The notes: generated from the sequence alone by a model not told the origin. A stretch of 33,586 nt of DNA from Myxococcota bacterium (GCA_025453555.1 JALOQC010000131.1:1-33586); one strand, 5' to 3'. Counted from the stretch's first letter, positions 18,372-26,087 are shown. Numbers and translations are program-made.

Positions 18372-20033
18372 TCAGCGCACGTTCGAGTCGTCGGGAGGAT
18401 TGGGATGGAGGGCCGACTCGCCGCTCGAGGCGACGCGGTAAATCTGTCCGGAGGGGGTCTCGAAGAAGGCCGCGTCCTCCACGTCCGGTACGAGGAGGCT
18501 GGCGAAGCCGGGCAAGCTCGTGTCGACGCGGCGCGCGCCGACCCACCCGAGGTCGCGACCGAAACGATCGCGCGCCTTCATCATCGTGAGCTCGCCGTCG
18601 CTCGCGTCGGCGACGCGCTCTTCGACGAGTCCGGTCCAGCTCGGCGCGGCGAAGGGCGCCACGCGGAAGACGTGGTGCGGCGCGAGACGCCAGGAGAGCG
18701 TGCTGCCTCCCGCGACGGAGACGACGCGCTGGTGGAGCCGCAGGTACGCGAAGTCGCTCACCCACTGCGGCTCGCAGTAGCCCATGAAGTCTTTCGTCGA
18801 CGGGTCGTAGAGGCGGTCGTTGCGGAAGTCGTAGCCCCACACGCCCGTCGCGCCGCCCGCGTGCGGGTAGCCGGGCTCGGAGCCGCTGACCCCGCCGCAC
18901 GGCGCGTGCGGGCGACCGTGCGCGTGACCGAGCTCGTGGATCGCGCTGAACCGGTTGTTCTCGTCGCCGTAGCCGAGCGCGAGGCCGTAGCGCTGGCTCT
19001 GGTAGTTGCCCTGATTGAGCGGCGCGATGCCGGCGATGCAGCCGCGTCCGCAGAACTCGCGGAACGACGCCGCGGGCGAGAAGAGCCCGAGGTAGTACTC
19101 GCTGCCGGGCGCGCGATCGCTCTGGCGGAGGTTGCCCACGCCGTCGAGCAGCGAGCCCCACGCCTGACCGCTCGTCGGCGCGACGGTGGTGCTGGTCGAG
19201 ACCGACTCGCGCACGCGCAGCCGCACGTCGCTCACCGGCCACATCGCGAGGAGCTGATCACGCAGCGCGTTCATCGCGCCTTCGCTCGTGTCGGGCATGC
19301 GACCGCTGCCGTCGGCGTCGTAGCGGATCGGCACCACCACCACGTCGATGCCGCCGTTCTGCATCGCGTCGAGCGCGAGCTCACCGCCGTCGCGTGGGAA
19401 ACGCGCGAGGTCGCTGCCGGCGCCGCTCGTCTCGAGGAGCGAGACGGAGATCGACGCGGTGGGCGTGAGCGCGTCGCGCGGGATCTCGAGGTTCAGCGTC
19501 GACGAAGGCGTGTTGACCGACGACGCGCCGGAGATCGTCGCGCTCTCCATGAGCGTGCGGACCTCGCTGCCGGTGTCGATGCGGACGAACGCCATCACGG
19601 AGCGTGCGCTCCAACTGCCAGTGGGTCGCACGTACACGCGGAGCAGCGATGGCTTGTTGGCGACGAGCGGGATCGTGCGCGGGACGACCGCCCCGTTCTC
19701 GACGATGGGCACGCGGATCGTCTGGTAGATCTCGAGGCCAGTCAGCTCGAGGCCGTTGACGGGGCCGAAGCCGGGCGGCGCGTCGGTGGGCGGCGGCGGA
19801 GGCGGGGGTGGCGGCGGACCCGCGTCGACCCCGGGCGGCGTGGGGGTGCCCGCGTCGATGCCGACTCCCGCGTCGGTGCCCGGAGGCGGCGGAGGCGGAG
19901 GCGTCGCGGCGTCGGTGCCCGGTGGCGGGAGCGGCACGGTGGCGTCGCCCGCCGGCACATCCGTTCGCGACAGACGCCCCGGCTCGCACGCGAGGGCGAG
20001 GGCGATCGGCACCAGGAGGAGCAAACGACGCAT
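18372..20033 (-). CDS. Metzincin-type zinc protease, lipoprotein
   Basis: Predicted secreted lipoprotein of 553 residues. The signal peptide MRRLLLLVPIALALAC ends in a lipobox, followed by an 80-residue Pro/Gly/Asp linker (PPPPP and GTDAG repeats), a typical surface-anchoring spacer. The catalytic zinc motif HELGHAHGRPH (366-376) matches HExxHxxGxxH exactly. About 45 residues on, DFMGYC supplies the Met-turn. The arrangement suggests a metzincin related to M66-like peptidases, but the exact family cannot be fixed by eye. Several Cys (FCGRGC, CGG, GYC) may form disulfides. It would act outside the cell on proteins, possibly of prey or matrix. An inverted repeat overlaps its promoter region. 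The start ATG 20033 places the signal peptide correctly. Confidence 0.88.
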   Translation of the reverse strand: MRRLLLLVPIALALACEPGRLSRTDVPAGDATVPLPPPGTDAATPPPPPPPGTDAGVGIDAGTPTPPGVDAGPPPPPPPPPPTDAPPGFGPVNGLELTGLEIYQTIRVPIVENGAVVPRTIPLVANKPSLLRVYVRPTGSWSARSVMAFVRIDTGSEVRTLMESATISGASSVNTPSSTLNLEIPRDALTPTASISVSLLETSGAGSDLARFPRDGGELALDAMQNGGIDVVVVPIRYDADGSGRMPDTSEGAMNALRDQLLAMWPVSDVRLRVRESVSTSTTVAPTSGQAWGSLLDGVGNLRQSDRAPGSEYYLGLFSPAASFREFCGRGCIAGIAPLNQGNYQSQRYGLALGYGDENNRFSAIHELGHAHGRPHAPCGGVSGSEPGYPHAGGATGVWGYDFRNDRLYDPSTKDFMGYCEPQWVSDFAYLRLHQRVVSVAGGSTLSWRLAPHHVFRVAPFAAPSWTGLVEERVADASDGELTMMKARDRFGRDLGWVGARRVDTSLPGFASLLVPDVEDAAFFETPSGQIYRVASSGESALHPNPPDDSNVR

Positions 20034-20042
20034 GCTCGTACA

Positions 20043-20063
20043 CTGTGCAGGATGCGTGCACAG
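20043..20063. promoter_or_regulatory. Inverted repeat upstream of the protease gene
   Basis: Perfect 7-bp arms CTGTGCA and TGCACAG with a 7-bp spacer, 10-30 bp upstream of the protease start codon and next to an AT-rich stretch (CCAAAAACCAAATGATTA). It is a candidate operator or leader hairpin; the binding protein is unknown. Confidence 0.45.
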
Positions 20064-20308
20064 CCAAAAACCAAATGATTACGGGCGAATGGGGCGTCGG
20101 GGTTGTATCTCCCCAGGTGACACGGGGCCGGGCGACCGACCACCCACGTGCGCGCTTCGAGCACACCGCGCGTCTCTCGCGAGGTGGAAGCGCGCTCGGA
20201 GCCACGGGCCTCGGAGCGACCGGGCGGCGGTGCGGAGAGAACGGGACTGCACGCGGCGCGGCAGGAAACGCTTGCGTCGTTTCGCGGGGGGACGTAATCG
20301 AAGCCGCG

Positions 20309-20926
20309 ATGACCGAGCCGATGGCGCAGCCGAAGACCGAGGGCGAGCTGAAGGATGCGATCGACGCGTTGCTGCGATCGATCCGACACGAGCGCGATCG
20401 TTGGGACGAAGGGATCGCGACGTTGCGGAGCTGGCTCGAAGGGCCACTTCGCCACGCGACTCTGGAGCTGCTCGCGGCGGCCGCGCGACGCGAGCGCCTC
20501 GAGTTCCAGTGGAAGCTGCAGGAGCTCGTCGAGGCGTACGCACCGCCGCCGCCGCCCAAGCCTGCCGCGCCGCCCGCACCCGCTGCGGCGCCTGGACCGG
20601 CGGCAGCGCCCGAGTTCCCCGCAAAGGCGAACGATCAAGGGTGGCCGTCCGAGCCGAAGGAGCCGGAGTTCCCGGCGAAGGCGAACGACGAGGCGTGGCC
20701 GACGAAGGCCGAGGAGCCCGCGCCCGCCGCTCCCGGGGGAGCGATTCGTCCCGAGGATCTCTCGCTCATCGCGGAGGACCCGCGCGGGTTCGCGCTCGCG
20801 GAGCACCGTCCGACGGGCGATTGGTACCTGATCACTGGTCAGGATCCGCGCTCGGGCCAGCTCCAGATGCGCAAGCTCTCGGTCGACGAGAAGCGCGCGC
20901 TCCAGGCGCAGCTCGGCGTGCTCTGA
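20309..20926 (+). CDS. Hypothetical Pro/Ala-rich linker protein
   Basis: Unrecognised protein of 205 residues. The N-terminal 75 residues are helical and charged (KDAIDALLRSIRHERDRWDEGIATLRSWLEG). A Pro/Ala-rich hinge follows (APPPPPKPAAPPAPAAAP). A motif EFPAKAND-x-x-WP then occurs twice, 18 residues apart. The last 60 residues look like a small folded domain (GFALAEHRPTGDWYLITGQDP, ending KRALQAQLGVL). There is no signal peptide or membrane segment. ATG 20309 is used; ATG 20321 is possible. GC bias and codon use match its neighbours, supporting a real gene, but no function can be assigned. Confidence 0.7.
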   Translation: MTEPMAQPKTEGELKDAIDALLRSIRHERDRWDEGIATLRSWLEGPLRHATLELLAAAARRERLEFQWKLQELVEAYAPPPPPKPAAPPAPAAAPGPAAAPEFPAKANDQGWPSEPKEPEFPAKANDEAWPTKAEEPAPAAPGGAIRPEDLSLIAEDPRGFALAEHRPTGDWYLITGQDPRSGQLQMRKLSVDEKRALQAQLGVL

Positions 20927-20970
20927 CCACCGATCCCTCGAAGGCTGCCGCGTCTTCGCGGGATCCGTGT

Positions 20971-21049
20971 TCGGATCTCATCACGCTCAGATCACGACGC
21001 TCGGATCACCACGCTCGGATCACCACGCTCGGATGATCGCCCGAGTTTT
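20971..21049 (+). repeat. 14-bp tandem array and weak terminator after the 205-residue gene
   Basis: Units TCGGATCACCACGC at 21001 and 21015 are identical; a variant lies at 20987 and a 16-bp variant at 20971, with a partial unit at 21029. The array begins 44 bp past the stop. Its end forms CTCGG-N8-CCGAG followed by TTTT (21028-21049), a weak intrinsic terminator for the plus strand. Confidence 0.75.
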
Positions 21050-21104
21050 CGAAGGATCGGCACCGAAGTCTTCGAAGAATCCACCCGTCGGCCGGACGGC
21101 GCAG

Positions 21105-21140
21105 GTGGTGAGCGTTGGTGGTGAGCGTTGGTGGTGAGCG
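21105..21140 (-). repeat. 13-bp tandem array after the SUFU gene
   Basis: Plus-strand units GTGGTGAGCGTTG at 21105 and 21118, with a partial third at 21131. The array lies 60-95 nt beyond the stop of the minus-strand SUFU gene. Read in the sense of that gene the core is CGCTCACCACCAA, sharing an ACCA(A)CGCTC word with the array facing it. Confidence 0.75.
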
Positions 21141-21199
21141 AAGGGGGCGTCGAAGGATCCGCCTTCGTTGCCGGGACGCGCAGGTGCGTCGGTGACGCG

Positions 21200-21961
21200 T
21201 CACTCGTCGGATTCGGCGAGCACCTCCGCGCGCACGTCGATCCACACGGCGTCGAAGTCCTCCCGAGTGGTGAGGCAGTCGCGATCGGGGTCCGTCAGGC
21301 CACCGACGCCGAACGCGTAGAGCACACGCTCGAGGATCAGGCTCCCGAGGATGTCCGGCTCGGTCTGCGCGCGCGCGGCTTCGCCATCGGTCACGCCCAC
21401 GAGGTGCACGAGCACGCAGTGGCCGGCGGGCAGGAGCAGATCGAGCTCGTACTCGGGCGACAAGGTCGCGAGCACGTGACGGAGCGCGCCGCGACCTCCG
21501 ATGGGCGTGTTGCAGGCGCGGAGGCGGCCGGGCTCGAGCAGCGTCGCCTCGTCGTCGAGCAGCACCTGGCGCACGAGACCGAGCAGGAGCTCGAGTGGCC
21601 ACGCGGCGTCGTCGGCGCTCGCGAGGACGTACTCGAGGCCGAGGCCCGAGAGCGCGTCCGGGTCTTCGTGGAGCGCCTGGACGTCGCGCTCTTCGAAGGG
21701 CTGCGAGAGACCGTGCGTGACGTAGAGCCAGCTCGTGCGTTCGCCGCGCGGCGGGTAGCGATGAAAGCCTCCACCGGGCCACGCACGCGCGACCTCTTCG
21801 TCGTCGGGCGCGAGGACGGTGTCGGGCGGCTCGGTGGCTCCGAAGACGGCCTCGAGCGCGAGCTCGCGCGCCTTGACGTGCGCGGCGTACCAACGCTCCT
21901 CGGGTGCGAGCTCGGGGTGCTCGTCGGCGATGTCGGGGAGCGAGGAGAAGTCGACCGTCAT
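21200..21961 (-). CDS. SUFU (suppressor of fused)-family protein
   Basis: Protein of 253 residues resembling bacterial SUFU-domain proteins. Recognisable features are GFHRYPPRGERTSWLYVTHGLSQPFE in the N-terminal half, LEYVLASADDAAWPLELLLGLVRQVL, the ILE-like catalogue of short strands, and LLLPAGHCVLVHLVGVTDGEA near the C-terminus. In bacteria such proteins often act as immunity proteins of polymorphic toxins, or have unknown housekeeping roles; in animals the domain binds Gli factors. No toxin gene is adjacent here. There is no signal peptide, so it is probably cytoplasmic. ATG 21961 is the only start that includes the conserved N-terminus; its ribosome-binding site is weak. Confidence 0.75.
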   Translation of the reverse strand: MTVDFSSLPDIADEHPELAPEERWYAAHVKARELALEAVFGATEPPDTVLAPDDEEVARAWPGGGFHRYPPRGERTSWLYVTHGLSQPFEERDVQALHEDPDALSGLGLEYVLASADDAAWPLELLLGLVRQVLLDDEATLLEPGRLRACNTPIGGRGALRHVLATLSPEYELDLLLPAGHCVLVHLVGVTDGEAARAQTEPDILGSLILERVLYAFGVGGLTDPDRDCLTTREDFDAVWIDVRAEVLAESDE

Positions 21962-22102
21962 GGCGCGCGAGGGTGGTCGATCGGGGAGGCCGCGTCGACG
22001 CGGATCGTGAGGTGGCGCGACGGGCTCCGCACGACGTGGCGCGTCGAGCCCGTCCTCTGCGTGAACGTCCGGGCTCGAGCCTACGCCTTCGCTTCGCGAC
22101 GC

Positions 22103-23506
22103 CTACAAGAGTGGCTGCGCCAGGAACACCGCCGCGTTGCGGTAGCGCGCGAGCCAGCGCGTCTCACGTCGATGGTGATGCGCGGTCGCGAGCCTCGCGT
22201 CGGCGACCATCCGCAGCTCTTCGACGAGCGCACGGTCGTAGATCTCGACGAGGATCTCGAAGTTCAAGCGCAAGCTCCGCGGATCCCAGTTCGCGCTGCC
22301 GACGAGCGCCCACGCGTCGTCGATCAGCAAGAGCTTGCTGTGATCGAAGGGGCGCGCGGTTCGCCACACGTTCACGCCTTCGAGGTCTCCGCTGCGATCG
22401 AGCAGGTGCTGCATCGCCCAGTCGACGAAGCGCAGGTTGCTGTGCTCCGGGATCACCACGTCGACCCGCACGCCACGCCGCGCGGCCATCTCGAGCGCCG
22501 CGAGGAGCGGCGGCTCCGGCAGAAAGTACGGCGTGAGCACCACGATGCGCTCCTTCGCCTGCGTGATGCCGGCGAACATGGCGAGCCACGCTTTGTCGAT
22601 GTCGTCGTCGGGCCCGTCGGTGATGACGCGGCACGACGCGTCGCCGTGCGCGCGCTCGTCCGTGGTCCATGCGTCGCCTTCGAGCACCTCTCGGGTCGCG
22701 AAGCGCCAATCGTCCGCGAAGGCGTCGAAGAGCTGCTTCACGATCGGGCCGCGCAGGCGAAAGTGGTAGTCGCGCGTGGGGTTTCGTGGGGCGTCGGTGA
22801 GCACGTGGTCGGGTCGCACGTTGAGCCCGCCGACGAACGCGATGGCGCCGTCGACGACGAGGATCTTTCGATGATTTCGGAGATTGACGTAAGGCCAACG
22901 CCACGGAGGAAACGCGGGCAAGAAGCGCCGCGCGGGTACCTTTCGACGTTTGAGCAGATGCGTGATGCGGGGGGCGCCGTAGCGTTCGCCCGCGGCGTCG
23001 ACGAGCACGCGCACTTGCACGCCGCGTGCGACGGCGTCCGCGAGCGCGTCGACGAAGCGTTCGCCGGGACCGGAGGCCTCGAAGATGTAGCTCTGCATCA
23101 CGATGCTGCGCTTCGCGTCGCGGATCGCGGCGAGCATCGCGGGGTAGGTGGCGTCGCCGTTCGCGAGCGCGGTGACTTCGTTCCCGGCGACGAGCGGGCG
23201 CGGGCTCACGGTGCCCACCGCGCGTGCGAGCGGCGCGAGGGAACCGACCGCTTCGGGCGCGAGGCCACCCGCGTGCGGTGCGGCGTGAAAGACCCGCAGC
23301 CGCAGCGCGCGACGACGGATGCGGTTGATCCCGAGAAGTAGGTAGAGGAGCGCACCGACGAGCGGAGACAGCCACGCGAGCGCGATCCAACCGAGCGACG
23401 AACGCGGATCGCGCCACGAGCCGAGCGCGTGAAGGCTGACGAGCAGCGCCGCGAGCAGCGCCGCTCCCGCGAAGCCCCACTGGAGCAGTGTGGTCTCGTC
23501 GTCCAC
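22103..23506 (-). CDS. cls: Cardiolipin synthase (phospholipase D family)
   Basis: Membrane enzyme forming cardiolipin from two phosphatidylglycerols, 467 residues, typical for the family. Two N-terminal membrane spans (about residues 9-28 and 38-58, with the usual LGWIALAWLSPLVGALLYLL pattern) are followed by two phospholipase D catalytic motifs. Motif 1 is H212-x-K-x4-D219 with GGLN; motif 2 is H389-x-K-x4-D396 with GSANWDPRS. The start is GTG 23506; no other in-frame start includes the first membrane span. The gene follows the LOG-family gene on the same strand, separated by a 147-bp minisatellite. An independent promoter is likely but not recognisable. Confidence 0.95.
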   Translation of the reverse strand: MDDETTLLQWGFAGAALLAALLVSLHALGSWRDPRSSLGWIALAWLSPLVGALLYLLLGINRIRRRALRLRVFHAAPHAGGLAPEAVGSLAPLARAVGTVSPRPLVAGNEVTALANGDATYPAMLAAIRDAKRSIVMQSYIFEASGPGERFVDALADAVARGVQVRVLVDAAGERYGAPRITHLLKRRKVPARRFLPAFPPWRWPYVNLRNHRKILVVDGAIAFVGGLNVRPDHVLTDAPRNPTRDYHFRLRGPIVKQLFDAFADDWRFATREVLEGDAWTTDERAHGDASCRVITDGPDDDIDKAWLAMFAGITQAKERIVVLTPYFLPEPPLLAALEMAARRGVRVDVVIPEHSNLRFVDWAMQHLLDRSGDLEGVNVWRTARPFDHSKLLLIDDAWALVGSANWDPRSLRLNFEILVEIYDRALVEELRMVADARLATAHHHRRETRWLARYRNAAVFLAQPLL

Positions 23507-23566
23507 GAGCTTCAGCGTAGAGCCGAACGATCGCCGGTGTCGTGAGCTCGTGAGCTCGTGGGTCGT

Positions 23567-23713
23567 GAGCCGGTGGTTCGCGAGCCGGTGGTTCGCGAGC
23601 CGGTGGTTCGCGAGCCGGTGGTTCGCGAGCCGGTGGTTCGCGAGCCGGTGGTTCGTGAGCCGGTGCGCGAGCCGGTGGTTCGCGAGCCGGTGGTTCGTGA
23701 GCCGGTGGTTCGT
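23567..23713. repeat. 15-bp minisatellite, ten units
   Basis: Nine units of 15 bp (GAGCCGGTGGTTCGC, last base C or T) and one 12-bp unit at 23657-23668 that lacks three bases. It lies 22 bp past the stop of the LOG gene and 60 bp upstream of the cls start. Most units are identical, so copy number is likely to vary. It is noncoding as far as I can judge. Confidence 0.97.
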
Positions 23714-23734
23714 GAGCTCGTGAGCGCGCCGCGA

Positions 23735-24901
23735 TCACTCACGACAGTACGCGCCGCAGAACGACCACGACGCGCGGTCGAGCCTCTTCGGGCCTTGCGT
23801 GGTGAGGAACGCGACGATCGCGGCGGGGTCGTCGCTCGCGACCACGCGGTCTTCCCAAGTGCCGCGCGAGAGCTGCGCGAGCACAGGCAACACCGGCAGC
23901 TTCTCGGTCCAGTACCGGACACCGAAGAGCGCCATCGGCGACACGAGGCCACGCACGGTGCCGTAGTGGTTCTGACACGCGTCTTGGAAGATCTCCTGCA
24001 CCGTTCCTGCGCTGCCCGGCGCGAAGACGATGCCGTTCGTAGCGAGGCTCACGAGGCCCTCTTCGCGCACGCAGTTCGCGAAGTACTTCGCGTGCCAGGT
24101 CGCGAACGCGTTCGGCGGCTCGTGTCCGTAGAAGAAGGTGGGAACACCGAGGGTGGGGGTCGGCGACGCGCGCAGGACCGACGCGAAGGTCGAGCGCACG
24201 CGGTACGCCGCGACGAGCCACTCGTGGTCTTTGTAGAGCGGCGCTTCCGCGAGCATGCGCACTGCGCTCACGAGCTCGGCGTCGTCCGCCTTCGCGAAGC
24301 GCGCGCCGAGGTTCGCGGCCTCCATCGCGCCAGGGCCGCCGCCCGTCGCGACGATCACTCCTTCGCCCGCGAAGGTCGCTGCCATGCGAGCCACGGTGAG
24401 GTACGTCGGATCGTCACGCCGCATCGCGTGACCGCCCATGAACGCGACGACGCGCTCGTGCCGCGCGAGCAGCGTCTCGAGCGCCTCCGAGATGCCGTGA
24501 TCGTGGAGCCGTCGCGCGAAGGCCTCGAGCATCGGCGCCTCGTCCGCGCCGCCGGTCGCGCGGAAGTGCGCGTACACCCGCGCGTCGAGGGTGTCGCAAT
24601 AGGTGCACGGATCGTCGACCGAGAAGCCCGCGAAGAGCTCGTCGGGTGTGTAGAGCGTGGTGCGCCAGGGCTCGTAGGGGAGGCCGTCGAGGCGCGGGAA
24701 GACGAGCGCTCCGCGCACGACCGCGTCGGCGAGGTCGTGCGGTTCGAGCAGACAGCCGAGGAGCACCCCGTCTCGCACGTCGAGCGCACGAAGCTTCGCG
24801 GCGTGAGGTCGCAGATCGAGGTTCTGGACGACGACGTTCGCGAGGCTGGTGGCGGAGCCGAGGAAGCTCGTGAGGGTGACCTCGTCGTGGATCTCGCGCA
24901 T
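23735..24901 (-). CDS. LOG-family nucleotide 5'-monophosphate nucleosidase-like protein
   Basis: Protein of 388 residues from ATG 24901 (a TTG 36 bp upstream is possible). The central part has the LOG/lysine-decarboxylase-like Rossmann fold: VVAFMGGHAMRRDD, VIVATGGGPGAMEAANLGA and the nucleotide-binding NGIVFAPGSAGTVQEIFQDA, a variant of the PGGxGTxxE motif. Length and the N-terminal extension of about 130 residues resemble the long PpnN type, which cleaves the N-glycosidic bond of nucleoside monophosphates, rather than the short plant-cytokinin LOG type. A CTYC motif in the extension could bind metal. The PGGxGT motif reads PGSAGT, so activity should not be taken for granted. The downstream region carries the 15-bp minisatellite. 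Confidence 0.85.
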   Translation of the reverse strand: MREIHDEVTLTSFLGSATSLANVVVQNLDLRPHAAKLRALDVRDGVLLGCLLEPHDLADAVVRGALVFPRLDGLPYEPWRTTLYTPDELFAGFSVDDPCTYCDTLDARVYAHFRATGGADEAPMLEAFARRLHDHGISEALETLLARHERVVAFMGGHAMRRDDPTYLTVARMAATFAGEGVIVATGGGPGAMEAANLGARFAKADDAELVSAVRMLAEAPLYKDHEWLVAAYRVRSTFASVLRASPTPTLGVPTFFYGHEPPNAFATWHAKYFANCVREEGLVSLATNGIVFAPGSAGTVQEIFQDACQNHYGTVRGLVSPMALFGVRYWTEKLPVLPVLAQLSRGTWEDRVVASDDPAAIVAFLTTQGPKRLDRASWSFCGAYCRE

Positions 24902-25114
24902 GCGGCGGATGCTCGGGCCCGCGCGTGAGGGGCGCAAGAGGGGCGGGGCTCGCTCGCGACTTCGCAGCGAGGATCGACGACGCGTCGCGTGCCCGTCGAT
25001 CCCACGCTGACGCGGGCTCGGTCATGCGGCGTCGACCTCGCGGCGCGTGAGGGTTCGTAAGCTGCGCGTGAGCCCACGAAAGGTGCGGTCTCGTGCGGCG
25101 TGCGACAGAAACGC

Positions 25115-25143
25115 GAACGGCGGTTCGCAGGGAACCGCCGTTC
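25115..25143 (-). terminator. 12-bp perfect stem-loop downstream of the lipoprotein pair
   Basis: Arms GAACGGCGGTTC and GAACCGCCGTTC with a 5-nt loop. On the minus strand it is followed by GCGTTTCTG, a poor T-run. It lies about 110 nt after the stop at 25255 and may terminate that transcript. TGCGACA repeats bracket it. Confidence 0.5.
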
Positions 25144-25177
25144 TGCGACACGAGGTCGCGATCGAGTCGACGTTTTT

Positions 25178-25243
25178 GGAGCCGGCCGCCATGCGGAGCG
25201 ACGCCACGTCACGTGAGCGTCGCCGTCAGGCGACCGAAGCATC
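25178..25243. repeat. Dispersed intergenic repeat, copy A
   Basis: Sequence from GGAGCCGGCCGCCA through CACGTGAGCGTCGCCGTC to GGCGACCGAAGC matches the tandem copies at 32754-32909 along its length, with scattered differences. The internal inverted repeat GTCGCC-GTCA-GGCGAC is conserved although the loop base differs. Confidence 0.8.
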
Positions 25244-25254
25244 GAATCGCGCGA

Positions 25255-25713
25255 TCAGCGAGGCACGCAGATCCGGAAGCCGCCGTCGATGTCGGCGCAG
25301 TCGAAGCCGACGCCGCAGTCGCCGCCCGTCTCACACTGCTCGTAGCAGATGAACGGGGTGTCCCCGAACGCGACGCAGAGCCCCTGCAGGCCGTTTGGCG
25401 ACACCACGCAGTCGGTGGAATCGACGCACTCGTACGTGCAGATGTTGTTGCGCGAGGTGCGGTCGTCCCACTCGGCCACGATCTCTTGGCAGCGCGTGGC
25501 GAGCGCTTCGCACTCGTCGACGACGGTGCAGGGGTCGTAGACGGGCACGGCCGCGACCTCGGGTAGACACGAGCCGCCGGCGGCGCAGTAGTAACCGCCG
25601 GGGCAGTCGAGGTCCGAGCGGCAGCCCGTCACCGGCGGATCGTCGTCGTCGACGATGATGCAGCCGCTGCCGAAGAGCGCGAGGAGCGGGAGAACGGTGA
25701 AGAGCTGTCGCAT
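25255..25713 (-). CDS. Cys-rich lipoprotein (paralogue 1)
   Basis: Predicted lipoprotein of 152 residues. ATG 25713 follows GGAGG at 4-nt spacing. The signal peptide ends in LFGSGC. The mature part has about 15 cysteines in patterns such as CRSDLDCPGGYYC, NNICTYECVDSTDC, CYEQCETGGDCGVGFDC and a closing GGFRICVP, like small disulfide-rich modules common in Myxococcota secreted proteins. It shares the NNICT(Y/F)xCVDSxDC core and the ICxPR terminus with the gene 11 bp upstream, so the two arose by duplication and are co-transcribed. Compared with its partner it has an extra N-terminal module. Function unknown. Confidence 0.85.
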   Translation of the reverse strand: MRQLFTVLPLLALFGSGCIIVDDDDPPVTGCRSDLDCPGGYYCAAGGSCLPEVAAVPVYDPCTVVDECEALATRCQEIVAEWDDRTSRNNICTYECVDSTDCVVSPNGLQGLCVAFGDTPFICYEQCETGGDCGVGFDCADIDGGFRICVPR

Positions 25714-25724
25714 GGATCCTCCGT

Positions 25725-26087
25725 TCAACGCGGCAAACAGATGGTGAAGCCGCCGCCGATGTCGCCGCAGTCGAAGCCGGGGTCGCAGTCGAGGCCGGTG
25801 TTGCAGTCCTCGTAGCACTGGAACCCGCCGCCGAAGTCGACGCAGAGGCCGGGGTCGCCGTTGCTGAACGGGCAGTCCTCGCTGTCGACGCAGCCGAACG
25901 TGCAGATGTTGTTTTGCGCGCGACCTTCGGGCCAGTCCGCGATGATCGACGTGCAATACGCCCCGAAGTCGTCGCAGTCGTTGGTGTCGAAGCACGACTC
26001 GTAGAGATCGGCTCCGTCGGAGACGACGATGCAGCCGGAAGAGCCGAGCGCGAAGAAGAGACCGAGCGCCAATCCAAGATGCTTCAT
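25725..26087 (-). CDS. Cys-rich lipoprotein (paralogue 2)
   Basis: Predicted lipoprotein of 120 residues. The signal peptide MKHLGLALGLFFALGSSGC has a clear lipobox. The mature part shows ESCFDTNDCDDFGAYC, NNICTFGCVDSEDC, CYEDCNTGLDCDPGFDC and GGFTICLPR, evenly acidic and cysteine-rich. ATG 26087 is preferred over ATG 26099, whose AGG lies directly against the start codon. It is first in a two-gene unit, 11 bp ahead of its paralogue. Acidic Cys-rich folds of this type may bind calcium or act as protease-resistant modules; nothing more specific can be said. Confidence 0.85.
   Translation of the reverse strand: MKHLGLALGLFFALGSSGCIVVSDGADLYESCFDTNDCDDFGAYCTSIIADWPEGRAQNNICTFGCVDSEDCPFSNGDPGLCVDFGGGFQCYEDCNTGLDCDPGFDCGDIGGGFTICLPR

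Larger units (their letters stand above)
24902..25254. other. Intergenic region with large hairpin and dispersed repeat copy
   Basis: This 353-bp gap lies between the LOG gene start and the end of the Cys-rich lipoprotein gene, both minus strand. It holds the 12-bp-stem hairpin at 25115-25143, flanked by TGCGACA direct repeats (25101 and 25144), and one copy of the dispersed element (25178-25243). The left part (24902-25090) shows no recognisable gene or promoter. Confidence 0.6.

Noticed and set aside
21200-21961. Polymorphic toxin-immunity locus around the SUFU gene
   Set aside because: Neighbours are a small Pro/Ala-rich protein and cardiolipin synthase; no toxin domain, Rhs repeat or secretion gene is visible.
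23567-23713. CRISPR array
   Set aside because: Units are contiguous 15-mers with no spacers, and no cas gene is nearby.
23558-23735. Repetitive (EPVVR)n or (EPPAR)n coding region
   Set aside because: The frame stays open only because the unit length is a multiple of three and lacks stop codons. There is no start context and one unit is shortened; both flanking genes have better-supported boundaries.
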